A stretch of DNA of 64,000 nt, taken from positions 601,353 through 665,352 of the forward strand of contig VZRS01002789.1 in the NCBI GenBank assembly GCA_013398055.1, given 5' to 3'. This document shows positions 21,308 to 33,448 of the stretch, piece by piece. The translations under genes were made by a program, and so were the position numbers. The number at the start of each line of letters is the position of its first letter. Within the stretch, counting starts at the first letter, position 1. Origin of the DNA: Ifrita kowaldi (taxonomy: Eukaryota > Chordata > Aves > Passeriformes > Cinclosomatidae). The notes beneath the pieces were generated by a model. That model did no database searches and was not told the origin of the DNA. It saw only the letters and a list, made by a program, of their open reading frames with translations.

Positions 21308-21475
21308 TTTGAACTCCAGCCTATTCTTTATCACATTAAACATTTCTGAAATGGTGCTTAATCCTCCAACTCTTATCAAAATTTCCAGCATGTTTTCTAT
21401 GGACATATCACACAAGCTTAGGAGCTCTTCAGCATCTGGAGCTAATCTTACAGATTTCTGATGTCTGGAGTCTGT
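21308..21475 (-). CDS. Candidate internal exon of an unrecognised gene (56 codons)
   Basis: A 168-bp minus-strand interval with a good acceptor (TTTTTGTGTCCATGCTTCAG) and a donor AAA|GTGAGA. Phase is 0 at both ends. It reads TDSRHQKSVRLAPDAEELLS, then LCDMSIENMLEILIRVGGLS, ending NVIKNRLEFK. This is charged and helical, with the short-helix rhythm of armadillo/HEAT proteins. It can be joined in frame to the candidates at 22354-22283 (upstream) and 18264-18013 (downstream). I do not recognise the gene. The AAA|GTGAGA donor is acceptable, not ideal. Confidence 0.45.
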
Positions 21476-22085
21476 CTGAAGCATGGACACAAAAACATGT
21501 TCCCTGATGCAGAATCTGTCTGACCCTTTTGATTGTGTGCTCTGTATCCTCGGTCTTCAGCCCAGTGCTTTATACATAGCAGGTGCACTGCAGCTCCTAT
21601 AAAACAAACTTGAGCCTCAATCTAAGGGAAAGGAAAAATGTTAAGGATGGCGAGTCTGGGCATTATGTGCTTTGTCCTGGGAAGTGATTTTAGCACATGT
21701 TATGTCAATTTAATATTGAGCATGAGCCACCAAGGAACTGTGAAAATCCCATCTGTCTTAAAGGGGAAGAAATATGTAGGGACCAGATACCATTTTGGCC
21801 TGTCCAAGACTTGCATGGGACTGCAGTGTATCAAAATTCAATGAGTTGTTCTCCCAAGGTGTTGTCTGACAAATACTAAGTTGACATTCTGAAAACTCAC
21901 TACATTCATAGCATTTTTTTGTCATTATTATTTACACTGCAGGTGTACCTAGAAGGCTCTGTGAGTTATTATTATCTGTATTAGTTGTACATCAGAATCA
22001 GGCCTTCAGAACAATCCATTCTGCCACTTCAATAACTGCTCAGTTTTACTTTAAATGTTCTTCCCTTTTAAGATAAAAGATGGTT

Positions 22086-22133
22086 TTCAGCATTCATCTC
22101 AGTATTGCCTTCAGCATTCAGCTCAGTATTGCC
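22086..22133 (+). repeat. 24-bp tandem duplication
   Basis: TTCAGCATTCATCTCAG plus seven bases is repeated immediately with one T-to-G change. A simple local duplication with no clear function. Confidence 0.9.
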
Positions 22134-22282
22134 TTGAGAATGCCCTACTGTGACTTTGGAAATCCCAACCTTTGATTATTTTACTGTCTGTTTTTTATTT
22201 ATAAGATACTGATGCAAAGAAATAATGTTGAACAACAACCCTTTGTTGCTGTAGAAATGTGAACACAAAGATACTCACTGAC

Positions 22283-22354
22283 CTGAGGAATTTGAACTTC
22301 CAATGTAGAAGAGCAGAGAGGAGATGGATACAAGTGGACTGGCAAGGCTGATGA
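22283..22354 (-). CDS. Possible small exon (24 codons), phase 0
   Basis: A 72-bp minus-strand interval, acceptor AAATCCTGCTCAG, donor CCTCAG|GTCAGTGAG, phase 0 at both ends. It reads SSALPVHLYPSPLCSSTLEV then QIPQ, rich in serine and proline, unlike the helical exons that follow. It is kept because the acceptor, donor, phase and strand all fit the candidate exon at 21475. At this size chance alone could produce it. Confidence 0.3.
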
Positions 22355-22667
22355 CTGAGCAGGATTTCTTCTTATTTACCTGTCCAAGTCCTTACTAAAC
22401 AACACTGCAATTCTTCCAAATAAAAGGCTTATAACATCTTTGCTTAATCTTACTTTAATTCACCCTCATAATTTTGAGCTGTGATCAATTATGATATTTT
22501 AGGATTCTGAAAAACTTATTTCTTTCTCTTGTTCTTGTTACAACCTTTTGTAACAGACTACTCGCACTGGTCTGTTTTGTTTCCATGTTTATTAGATAAC
22601 TAATGTTTATGAACAACATAGTTCTCTGAAAGGTCTGTATCTCCCTCACTACCTCATCCCATTTCAT

Positions 22668-23749
22668 TGTATTGGGTTGTATTTGGTTTGCATAGCAAGG
22701 TTTTGGTAGCACAGGGGCTACAGGGGGGGCTTCTGTGAGAAGCTGCTGGAAGCTTCCCACATCACCAGAGCAAATGTCAGCCAGCTCCAAGATGGACCTG
22801 CTGCTGGACAAGTCCAAGCCCAAGCCCATCACTGATGTCATGCTGCCCCTGGGATAAAGTATGTAAGAAGGGTAAAAAAAACCTGCACAGCTGCAGTCAG
22901 CATGTATATGTGACAAGAACAGCCCTGCAGACACCAAGGTCAGTGCAGAAGGAGGGGCAGCAGGCACTCCAGGCACTGGAGCTGAGATTCCCCTGCAGCC
23001 CCGGGTGCAGCCCATGGTGAGGCAGCTGTGCCCCTGCAGCCCATGGAGGTCCAGGGTGGAGCAGAGATCCACCTGCAGCCCCTGGAAGATCCCAGCCAGA
23101 ACAGGGGAATGTCTGAAGGAGGCTTCAGACATTGAAAACCCACTCTGGAACAGGCTCCTGGCACCTGCAGCCTCATGGGGAGAGAAGTCCACACTGGAGC
23201 AGGTTTTCTGGCAGAACTTGTGACCTCCCTGAGGGACCCATGATAGAGCAGCCAGTTCCTGAAGGACAGCAACCTGTGGGAGGGTCCCATGCTGGAACAA
23301 TTCCAGAAGAATAGCAGCCCATGAGAAGGAGTCAGGTTGGAAAAGTTCATGGATGACTGTCTACTGTGGGAAGGACCCCACACTGGAACAGGCGAAGATA
23401 GTGAGGAGTACCCCCTTTGTATGTGATGAACTGGCCACAGCCTTCATTCCTTGTCCCCCTGCACCCTGCGAAGTTAACACAAAAAAGAAAGAGGGGAGGG
23501 GGCTTGTGAGGGCAAAGGTGTTTTAAAGTTGAGTTTTATTTCTCCTTAACCTATTTTGATTTGAATGGTAATAAATTAATTTTCCCATGTTGAGTCTGTT
23601 TTGCCCGTGATGGTAATTGGTGAGTGATAGCTCCTTGTCCTTATCTCAACCCACAAGCCTTTCATTTTATTTTCTCTCCTTTGTCCAGTTGAGGAGGCAA
23701 GAGAAGCTCTGGTGGGCACCTGGCATTCAGCCAGAGCCAACTCACTACA
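22668..23749 (+). mobile_element. 1.08-kb solo LTR, plus strand (avian ERV, TGTATTGGG family)
   Basis: Starts TGTATTGGGTTG and ends CCAACTCACTACA. In order it has a promoter-like stretch GGGATAAAGTATG (about 22851), long degenerate repeats built on CCTGCAGCCCATGG and GGAGCAG, an AATAAA signal at 23570-23575, and the U5-like block GTCCTTATCTCAACCCAC. It lacks viral genes. The flanks TTCAT and TCAGT are not a convincing duplication, so it is an older insertion or a truncated end. The 271-codon open frame on the minus strand (23300-22485) is antisense and not a gene. Two more copies of the broad family are in this window. Confidence 0.9.
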
Positions 23750-26700
23750 TCAGTTAATCAGAACTGCCCTCCACATATAATCATTTTACCAAAGTTATTT
23801 TTTTTCACATTACTACACTTTCTACTTTTTTTTTCCCCCTAAGACTATTTCATGGTCTAGTTGTTCTTTCTTCTTATAGGATAGTCTGGTGCATAACCTT
23901 GTTTATTTTCCAAACAAGCTCCTACCTTTCAACAGCCGCCGTCTATTCATTCCCAAGACTGAACAGTTAAACTGTGCAGCATTGTATTGCACATAATAAG
24001 GGTAACAAGGACTTGAGTGACATGTTTCTAAAAACAAACAAGCAAACAACCCTCTGAATGACTTATAAAAAAAAATCATTACACACAAAAAAATTTAGAC
24101 TTATTTTGTCTTAGAACTGAGAAACTATCACCTTCTGTGAATTTGTGTTTATTTTTTTTTCCCTCCAGTTGAGCAAAGCAAATAAAGAGAGCAGAGGAAA
24201 CAAACTCCGATGAACACAAATCCTTTAATTAGCAAACCAGCATCTCTGACTAACATCCAGACTTATGCAATAATATTCTGCTAAAGGAAAAAAACAAATC
24301 ATTACAAAGTTCATTTTTAGCTTTTCCTCATGCACTTTTTTGGCATTTGAGGAGAATATGCCACGCACATGGGGCCCCGAGGAGACACACGGCCAAGCTC
24401 CCGAACAGCAGAACCATAGTCTGTCTGCCCTGTAGGGCTGAGACAAAACTGTGTGGACCTGAGCCAGTCCATGGCTGCTGACATGCAGGACAGCGTCCTC
24501 GTGCCTTTCTTATTTAGCTTCATAGAGATTAGCCATGGCATTTCCAGTTCTCAGAGCTCCCTCCTCTCTCAACAGACAAAAACTCAATAAATGGCCAAAA
24601 TCCAAACCAAGATGATTTTAATGATCTACTCTTGTAATGATCTCTTCCTGATACCTTTGTAATCGCTTCATCCATCAAGATTAAAAATCCGTTTGAAAGT
24701 AGAAATATTGAATAACTAAAAATTAGTCAGTTTGCTATTTCCTACCTCTGTGGAAGTCTAAATTCTGATGGACTCTGGTAACAAAACTGTGTTACAACAA
24801 GCTCCTTTCACTTCAAAATATTAACAACAGAAAGGAAGTCTGTACATTTACTTTCCTTTTTAGTAACGCTTCTTAGGGATAAAATGCCAGCAGTCCCTTA
24901 ATCACATTCATAGCACAATTTTATCAATGTCCAAGTCATACACAGCTCTTTCAGCAAGGGATCCAGAATAAAACTGATATAACAGCTCATGTGATATCCT
25001 TTAGAGCATTCAAAATTACTACACATTTTCTGTCTCATTATGTTTCTACCTCTTTCCATATAAGTAAGTTGTCCATAAACCCATAATATCATGCTCTCCT
25101 AGAGTGCATGCCTGCTGTTATTATATCAATTCTCCAAAGCTCCTAGTATTTGCATATGCAAATTGCAGCCATGGTCATATTTTTTGTTGATGGACATAAT
25201 CCTGCTGTTAATATCCACAGAAGTCTTGATATGTATCTGTTGTTTTATCTGCTGCCTCCAGTATACCATAAGTCTCCAGCCATATTCATTAGATTCAATT
25301 AGTGACATTCTACCCTGTGAGAATCTGTCAATAGAAAATAGGCACAGTAATGCTCAGAAAATTGTCAAAATAAACACATTTTAAAAAGCATTAGATAACG
25401 TAAACCACAGTAGACTAAAATCCATCAGTACCCAAGTACTCTACAGATCATTCTACAAAATTCAATAGAAATATATAAGCATAGATAAATAAATAACATT
25501 CAAAAAAATAAAATATTTTAAAAAATAGAAAATATGAGAGAAATGTGGCAGGGCCTAACAGTGTCATTTAATCCTTTACTCTACTTCAAATACTGGAGTG
25601 CTGACCCTTAAAATTATGTTCGATGGGTTTCAGTTAATTTCCTTTTGAAAGTACAGTGTTAATATTTTTGCTGGTGTTTGTTTATTTATAGTTAACATTT
25701 CTAGATGATTTCAGAATTTTTATCCTTCCCTGTCTCTATGCCTTTCAATATTTCCATTCTTCTTATTTTAACTGATCCACATTTGCCATTGCAACTTTTC
25801 TGTCCAAAGTTTTCAGTCTCTGATTGATTTTAAAGAGTGAACTTTTATCATCATTGATTACTTGCTCCAAAATTCTATTAAGGAATGGTGAAGTATTTCT
25901 GCCTTTGTCCTCATTTCTTTCAGACTTTTTCTAATTATTAACTTGAATTTTAGTATTGTTCTATGTCGTACTTAGAGTTCCTATAAGTATGATGACATCT
26001 ATGGATTTAATAACGGTCTTGATTTGATTATATAATTTATGTAATTAAAATTCATAGTGAAAGGAGCTGTGCTTCCAGATAGATGGGGAACAAGTGATAA
26101 CTTTACCTGGTTATGTGCCACTCTACACTTCCCCAACTGTAATTTTACTTTTGATATGTCTTCCCAGTTTGCTTTCAAGAATGCAGTGTAAGGCAATATA
26201 AAAAGGCTTAGTGAAAACAAAATATATGATTATTGTTTCTTCTTTGTCTATATCATCCATTATTCCTTCATAAAAGAAAATTAGATTGATTTGAAAAGCT
26301 ATCTCCTTGGCAAATTCATCTATGCTGCAACTCTCCTCCTTGTTATCTTCCGAGTGCTGTCTAGCTGTTTGTTTTAGAATTTTTTTAGGATTTGAAGTTA
26401 AGTGGACTTGTCAATAAATTCACACTTTATTTTTTCCCCCCTTTATACAGGTGGAAGTTAAGATTACTCCTTTCCAGTCCAGCAATACCTTTTATGTCCT
26501 CCACAAGTTCTTAAGGACAGCTACGACTGCATGAGCTTTGGCCCACACAAAGGTCGGGATCAGAAGGCTCAGACAAGCTCAAAACCTGCAAATATCAAAA
26601 CACGGTCAAACAATATCTGTTTCTGTTCTAGGCTGAGCTGTTATACTTTGCTTCTAATAAGTTTTCCCATTGTCATATGTAAGCTTTATAATGAACAGTG

Positions 26701-26991
26701 AAAAAAACATCCTTTACCTCTTGAATTTGGTTATACCATTTAGAGATGTCTATTCCTTTACACTGAATATATGTCCAACACGTTTGAGTCTTCTATTGAT
26801 AACAATCCAGTCAATGAATGATTCTTATTACCTCCAGTATCGAGCTACAGTTCATTCTGTCGATGCCGATTTTGTTCCTACTTTCTCCTGATGATCTGTA
26901 TGTGTGCGGAGCAGGATGTGCTTGTCTCTCCTCTATCTACACTATTTTTAGAGTGAATAAATACATCATAATTTAGCCAAAAGTCTTCAAA
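23750..26991. other. Unique AT-rich sequence between two inverted LTRs
   Basis: Very AT-rich, especially 25380-25540 (A-rich). Many stops, no repeat family recognised, no exon with good splice sites. The open frames at 24225-24541 (-) have no support. Confidence 0.55.
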
Positions 26992-26996
26992 ATCTT

Positions 26997-28116
26997 TGCC
27001 ATGGTTTGATACTGGCCTGACACCAGGCACCCAGGAGAGCCACTCGCTCAGCTTCCCCTGCCACAGCTGGGCAGAGGAGAGAAAGGAAAAAAAATTCAGG
27101 AAGGCTTCATTAGATTAGATAAGGACTGGAAGAAAACACTTCAAGGGCAAAATGGGCTTAACTTAAAGTTACAAAGTGAATTTATTGCTAACAGAATCAG
27201 AGGAGGATAATGAGAAGTAAAATTAGCCCTTAGAACACCTTTTTCTCCCCAGCCCCTCCCTCCTTCCCACCGACAGCGCAGGGAGACACGGCATGGGGTT
27301 TTGGTGTTCATCACCGAGATTTCCTTCCACTGCTCAGGGAGAGGAGTCTTCCCCTGTGAGGCCGTGGGGTCCCTCCCACGGGAGGCAGTTCTCCTGAAGT
27401 TCCCCGGTATGGGTCCCCTCTCAGGAGCAGCAGCTACACTGCACCTGCTGCAGCGTGAGCCCCTCCCACGGGCACACAGCCCTCCCAAAACTGCTGCAGC
27501 GTGAGCCCCTCCCAGGGGCACACAGCCCTCCCAAAACTGCTGCGCTGTGGCTCTCTCTTCGCACGGGGTGCAGTCCTCCAAGGACAGGCTGCTCCAGCCT
27601 GGAAGCAGGGCCCTCTCTCTCCACCGGGTCTCCCACTGGATCACAGCCTCCTCCAGGCATCCACCCGCTCCAGCACGGGCACCTCTCCCATGGGCTGCGG
27701 GTGGATCTCTGCATCCCCCATGGACCCATGGGTTGCAGGGGCACAGCTGCTGCACCATGGTCTGCACCACGGGCTGCAGAGGAACCTCGGCTCCGGCGCC
27801 TGGAGCACCTCCTCACCCTCCCTCTCCACTGACCTTGGTGTCTCCATGTTGTTTCTCTCACATGTTCTCACCTCCTCCTCCTCTGTGACTACAAGTAAAG
27901 CCTTGTGACTTTGTTTTAATTTTCTTCTTAAATATGTCATCACAGAGGCGTTACCAGCCTCTCTCATTGGCCCAGTTTTGGCCACCAGCATGTCCATCTT
28001 CAGAGCCATCAGCCATTGGCTCTGCTGGACATGGTGGAAATTTCTAGGATGTTCTAACAGGAGCCACATCTATGGCCCCTCTGCTACCAAAAACCAGGCT
28101 GAGCAAAACCAATACA
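26997..28116 (-). mobile_element. 1.12-kb solo LTR with 5-bp target duplication, minus strand
   Basis: Flanked by a perfect ATCTT duplication at 26992-26996 and 28117-28121. On the minus strand it begins TGTATTGGTTTTGC and ends CAAACCATGGCA. It has an ATATTTAAG box (plus-strand about 27928-27936) and AATAAA (27181-27186). It shares the layout and GGTCAGTGGAGAGG, CTGCAGCCC and GGAGCAG-like internal blocks with the 22668 LTR but is a different subfamily. No viral genes. Intact ends and duplication mean a fairly recent or well-kept insertion. The 209-codon frame at 27770-27141 and others in it are spurious. Confidence 0.9.
27445..27536 (+). repeat. 46-bp tandem duplication inside the LTR
   Basis: Two adjacent 46-bp units start CTGCTGCAGCGTGAGCCCCT at 27445 and 27491, differing at one base (ACGGG versus AGGGG), with a partial third at 27537. 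It is another example of unit growth in the repeat-rich middle of this LTR family. Confidence 0.9.
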
Positions 28117-28121
28117 ATCTT

Positions 28122-30600
28122 TCATAATCTTTATCTTCACTGAAATACTGTGTGATTTCTTGGTAAACTACAACATTATTTTTTAACTCTTATGAGATCT
28201 TCCGTACAAAATTTATGTATATCTGTCAACATCTCCTGGGTTTAGAAGTTATTAGTGGCACCAGAAAGACAGAGAGAAGGAGAACAAACTGTAGGAACCC
28301 CACTGGAAGTATCCTTGAGGGATCCCTCTGCTTGCACTAAAGCCCATTTGCAGATAAGAATACAGTCCTAACCTACCTATCCAGCTGAGTCAAGTCTATA
28401 CAGTTCCAGGGATTCCTGCTGTTGCACTTTGGAGCTGCGGCTCCCCAAAGCACTTGGCATCAACAAATGAAAACAGCTACAGCCTGCTGAAAACAGCATG
28501 TTCGGTTTTGCATTCAGTGTGTAAACTGTAAGCTGGTTTCAACCATATTTTGTTACCCTTTGAAATGTTTCCTCAATAGTAGGTTGCACCATCTGTTGCA
28601 CTGTTTGCCTGCATGTTTTGCTTGTTAAACTGCTCCCCCAGCAGCACACAAAGGAGGAAGAGCAGTGGTGATGCCTTTCAGGAAGATGTCCCTGTCCTCC
28701 GCCTACCTCCTCCCACCCCAGTGTTGCACAACACACAGCAGATGCTTCCCTAGTCCTACCTCATGCTTATTTATTTTAGGACCTAAGCCAAAGTCCACTA
28801 TAAAAACTATGAGACTATAAAATTTGTCAATCATATTCCTTGTGAAGCTTATAGGTATGTTTTATGTGCTAAGGACAGAGAGCCCCACGTGCCAAAGCAA
28901 AATATTAAGATGAATCATCTCAAACATCACCAGGGGGTGTGAGCTTTGACACAGCTAATCCAGAACACCCTTTTAAACATGGAACAAACATTGATTAGAA
29001 GTCAATAAACCTGATTTTTATTGTTTACCTACTGGCAACCAATACTTCAATGGTCCTAGTATGAAGTCTGTCTCCTGGTTAAGTGTTGGCATATTATCAT
29101 GACAGGAAGAATACTATTTCTTGGTTCACGTAGTGAAGCAGGGCTTTCCTTTCCTTCAGTTGTCTTTCATCCTTAGTATCTAAGCAGCAGGGAAAAAATT
29201 TAACAGCGCCTTTTTTTTTTTCTTTCCTGGTGTGTTTATTAAACCTGAGAAAATAACATATAATGGCTTTACATGAAATATTCTCTGAAACATGTTGACA
29301 AAGCCTTGCAATATTTTTTCTAATCCCAAATTATTCTTTTCATGAACTGGATGAATGATGGGAGGAAAGGGAAACCCAGTGAATAATGCATACAACTAAG
29401 ACTACAGAATGCTCTGGGTGAATTATGCAACCCAAATATATTCATCCAGTTCTGCTCTGAATAACATGACATAGTTTTCTCATCACTTTAAGCCATCTCA
29501 GCAACAGGAACCAATGAGGAGCTGAACTCATTGAACAGGAAAGGTTTTTCAGGATGAAAATCTGCCTTCAGCTATCAGGGCCTCTGTCCCAGCTCGTATC
29601 AAGGAACTTCATCCCGCAGGAATACGAGACCCGACTATCCCTTACAGAGAAATGAACACTTTTCTTGTGCCATCTTCATCTCAAGGGTCATAGCCATCAC
29701 ACATGGCCACAGGATTGGTGTGTTACATTAATATGATTCTCTAATTTCTCGCTACAGCTGCTATTTTAGGAAAGTATTGACAGATCCTTGCTTTTTCTTG
29801 AATTCCCATGCAAAAGATTGTCATATAGACAAACATAAATATTTACCTACTACCCAGTCTTGATAGCAAATCAATTTTAAAAACTCAGCAAGGTCACCAC
29901 AGTTGAGCTTGATGACAACACCTAAAATATTTCTTATGAAACAGAATGGCATCTGATAGAAGAAAGAGAGGTGTCCATACACAACTAGCCACTCCAGGCT
30001 TTCTTTGTAACAAACACAGACAATGAGGTATTTCTAAAGTGAAATTAGGCTCAGTCTGGGTAGGAATTTGAAACAAATCAGATTAATCATACTCTAAAAG
30101 GCCTGTTACTATCTATTGGCTGAAAATGGAAGCTAAGATGACTTGTCTCTGTTGCAGAGGCTAAACGTGTGTGTACTTAACCTGGAGTGAGTTCAATCCC
30201 ACCCACAACCCTGGCTGCACACAGAGGCAGGTGCAGGTTCCATAACAGAGCTATGTCATACAGTGTGGGAGCACACCAGCTGGTAGTAATGATCCCTGAG
30301 CTTCCCTGGGAAATCTGTCCCAATATTTCTGTGTCCAATACAGTGAACCAGACACCAAAAGAAGATCTGGCCTCTTGGAGTTTATTTCCTCCTCTACAGT
30401 CTTTTCCAGGTGGCTGAGCCCTGATCAAATATTTATAGAACTAAATATTTCTCTTCTCTGTGGGAGGGAAACAGTAAAAGTACAGATCCTAATTTGTTTT
30501 TGCAGAGGGCTGGAAATAACAACAAACAGGTCATTAAAACTAATCCTCTTTTTTGTTGTTTTTTTGTTTTGTTTTTTTAAAAGTTTTTCATTCCTTGCAG
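28122..30600. other. Unique sequence, nothing recognised
   Basis: Mixed composition, no repeat family identified. Frames at 28539-28736 (-) and 30177-30428 (-) are open but without splice or homology support. Confidence 0.55.
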
Positions 30601-30666
30601 ATGTGAATAAACTTTCCAAGGACAAATCTGAACCCATAAGTTTCTTTCTCATAAGAATATTAACAG
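30601..30666 (+). CDS. Possible 66-bp exon of an unknown gene
   Basis: A plus-strand interval with a very strong acceptor (a long T-rich tract ending TTCATTCCTTGCAG) and a near-consensus donor (AACAG|GTGAGT). Open in phase 1 at both ends, it gives VNKLSKDKSEPISFFLIRIL. Length is a multiple of three. It has no recognised motif. Its end phase would allow joining to 47777-47891 further on. Splice signals are better than the protein evidence, so a noncoding or chance exon is possible. Confidence 0.3.
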
Positions 30667-33448
30667 GTGAGTATGGCTGTTTCAGGAAATCTGCACAGCC
30701 TCTTCTACCAGAAATGCTTCCTGGTTTTTTATCCATAGAATTTGGTAGCTCCCAGGTGTCCTCATCAGTGAGCATGCCCTCACAGAGTAAGATCTGCACA
30801 AACACAGACATACAAAGAAAGGCTCTCATTTAAAAATGTTGATGTTCTAAGGGAAGAGACAAAACCTGACAACTTCTCTTCAGAAACTGAGGCTATTTGA
30901 GACTCAAGTCTGTAAAAATACATTGTAGTTACAGGTATTTTAATCAGTGAAATTTTATTAGGAGATGTTCGCGGGCACAGGAACTCATTTTGCTTACAGT
31001 GCCAGCGCTTTTTCAGGCATGTTTTTGTTCTGTGTCAAAGGAGTTAGCCAAAAGTAGCTTTTAGACGGGGTTCAGGTGGGCAACTGTATGTTGCCACCCT
31101 GTTTTGGAGAAGAACAGCATGCACGGTGCAGATGTGGGCTGTTCCACATGAGTATCAAAAAGCTGTCCCAGCTATATTTTCTTTACTAGAAATGGCATAG
31201 TCATATATATGCTCTTTCTCAACGCATTGACTAACTAAAATACAGATTTTTGTTTTGACTTTCAAGAGGTGAAGAGCCTCAGCCGTGGTTACCATAGGAA
31301 ATTTCTTTCTCTTTAAGTGACTGCCTGTATTACAAAGCCACTCAAAAAAATCCCCAGCTTTCAAACTGACAAGGAGATGAGGCATAGACATGTTGAAGCC
31401 TGTTTTGCCAACTGCAGTCCCTCCTGTTACATGCCATTTCCTCAGCAATGTGGCTTTCCTCAAGATGCAGCACTACAGATATTCATCACTAGATTGGTCA
31501 AAAAATCCTCTGAGGAATATTTGATTCTCAGAAACCTGCAATTCACTTTTGTCTAGCCGTTCAATACAAGAAAAAATTGATTTAATAGTCTTTGGGATAA
31601 GGTGTTTTTTTCCTTCCTATGTGTTTGGGGTTTTTGCAGTGCAGGCAGCCAAGGAACTTGACATAAATCTAAAAAGCCTGCTCCTACCAGCATATGAGGA
31701 CAAAGGGCTGTATTGTCACTATCTTCCCTAGTAGTCCCAATTTAGTCATCCTTACTGTCATATCATCTAGGTGATGGAGCAATTCAGTTCACTGCCACCC
31801 ACCACTGCCAGACACTTTAAAAAAATTCTGTGAAAAGATGTTATAACAATATGTAAATTAGATAGAAAACAATGCTGTTTTTTCATAACATCTAGAGTAT
31901 GTTGTACATTTTCTAGGTCTCTAACTGGAAGTTTGGGAGTTTAGGAAAGTGGTTTATATTGAAAATATTATATGATCTTCAGAGGAAAGAGAAATAAAAA
32001 GAAAGCTGAAGTGTGACTTAAGCATAGGCAGGACCTAACACTTATGTATTCATTCTTTCTGCTCAACCGGCTGAAAGGAGAGAAACTAAATTATAATTTT
32101 AATGTTTTTTTAAGCAACAAACAATGAATGATTGTAGAGCTAGTATCAGCAGAACTTTCATTACTGATGACAAAATAGTAGCTTATTCTAATACTATAGT
32201 AACAACAACAGCAAAAAAACCACCAAACCAGAGTATCATAAGTCAGAATGTGGACAAGAAAATGATCCTGCACCTTTTTACTGTTGTGCAGGATGCCATT
32301 AGAAGTCTGTTCCCACCAAGTCCTTTTTATGTCCAGAGAGGAGATTCGGGTGAAGAATGTCTGCTTAGCTGAAAGATACTGACATTGGTGCTGGGAGAGT
32401 GGAGAATGAAGACAGACAATAGAAGAAAATTAAGTGTTGGATTCATCTCATCTAATGTCATAGTTCTACAGTGGTGAGTCTATCTAAACTAGTTGTCCTC
32501 GCTCTGGTAATAGAAAGTGGAAAGGATCAGACACTTGTAGGTACCACGTAAAATTTGGGTCTGATTTTCCAGCATGTCATGTCACATGAACCCCACCAGA
32601 CTGATCAACACAATCTGAACAAAATTACAACGGGGTGCTGTACCAAGCAGTGACTTGCCAGGATATTTGCTGTCATCAGGTAACAGCACAGTTTAAATTA
32701 TATGAAAGAGAAGAATGAGGTGCCATGGTGTTCAGAAGAAGCGTCATGCTTTTACTGTGTAGCAACCAACATCTCAGGAGCCACAACACAGCATGGAGGA
32801 TGTGAGTAATCAAAACCAATCCATGTGTTTGCAAATGCAGATCTTGGGTTCTTAGGGGATTTTCAGAGGAAAAATACTTAACAAAATTGAAGGACTATTA
32901 TTCCAGTTCTTAATGTTTTTAAATCATAAGCTTGAAAAACACATACAACTCAACAAGCATTGGCAGGTGCCATGTGTGATTCCTGTTTAGATTTCACACT
33001 GTGCTTTAACTGTCACCTAATGAAATAATGTACCTGTTAAAAGCTCATTGATTTTATTTACCTTTCTGACAAGTGAGAATTCAGTGCTCCTTGCTACCCT
33101 GTAGGACAGTATTTACATACAATCTTTTGTAGAATTTAATTTATTTTGATTTATGGTAGTTCTGAAGTCATTTCACTCATGTTAATAGTAGCAAGAACAG
33201 ATCAGTCACCTGAAAAAGTCCAAACTTCTGCTAAAAACGAGACAACATTAATTCCATCCAAGGAATTTTATTTCAACTTGAATCATCTTCCCAAGGCAAG
33301 CTGCATGAATGTCCCAAAGATCTTGGAGTAAGTAAAGCCAATGAACATCAGGGTATAAGAATTATAGTAACCTCTATTTTAAGTCCCTAATACAACCTGA
33401 GCATATAAAAAAGATGTAATTTAATTTAATTAAGGATTAGAGCATTTG
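30667..33448. other. Unique sequence, one weak exon candidate
   Basis: At 33164-33328 (+) a 165-bp open interval ends at GGA|GTAAGT and follows a T-rich TTTATGGTAG, with residues ARTDQSPEKVQTSAKNET. Its phase does not fit the neighbouring candidates, so it is not called. No repeat family seen in the interval. Confidence 0.5.

Noticed and set aside
22485..23300. 271-codon open frame on the minus strand, the longest in the window
   Set aside because: It runs antisense through the LTR at 22668-23749. The proline/serine-rich product comes from the LTR's degenerate GC-rich repeats. No domain is visible.
27141..27908. Several overlapping open frames of 110-209 codons on both strands
   Set aside because: All lie inside the minus-strand LTR. 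Its GC-rich repeats leave several frames open at once, which is the mark of composition and not of a gene.
33164..33328. 165-bp plus-strand exon candidate ending at GGA|GTAAGT
   Set aside because: The acceptor tract is purine-interrupted, and phase 2-2 does not fit the neighbouring plus-strand candidates. Kept only as a note.
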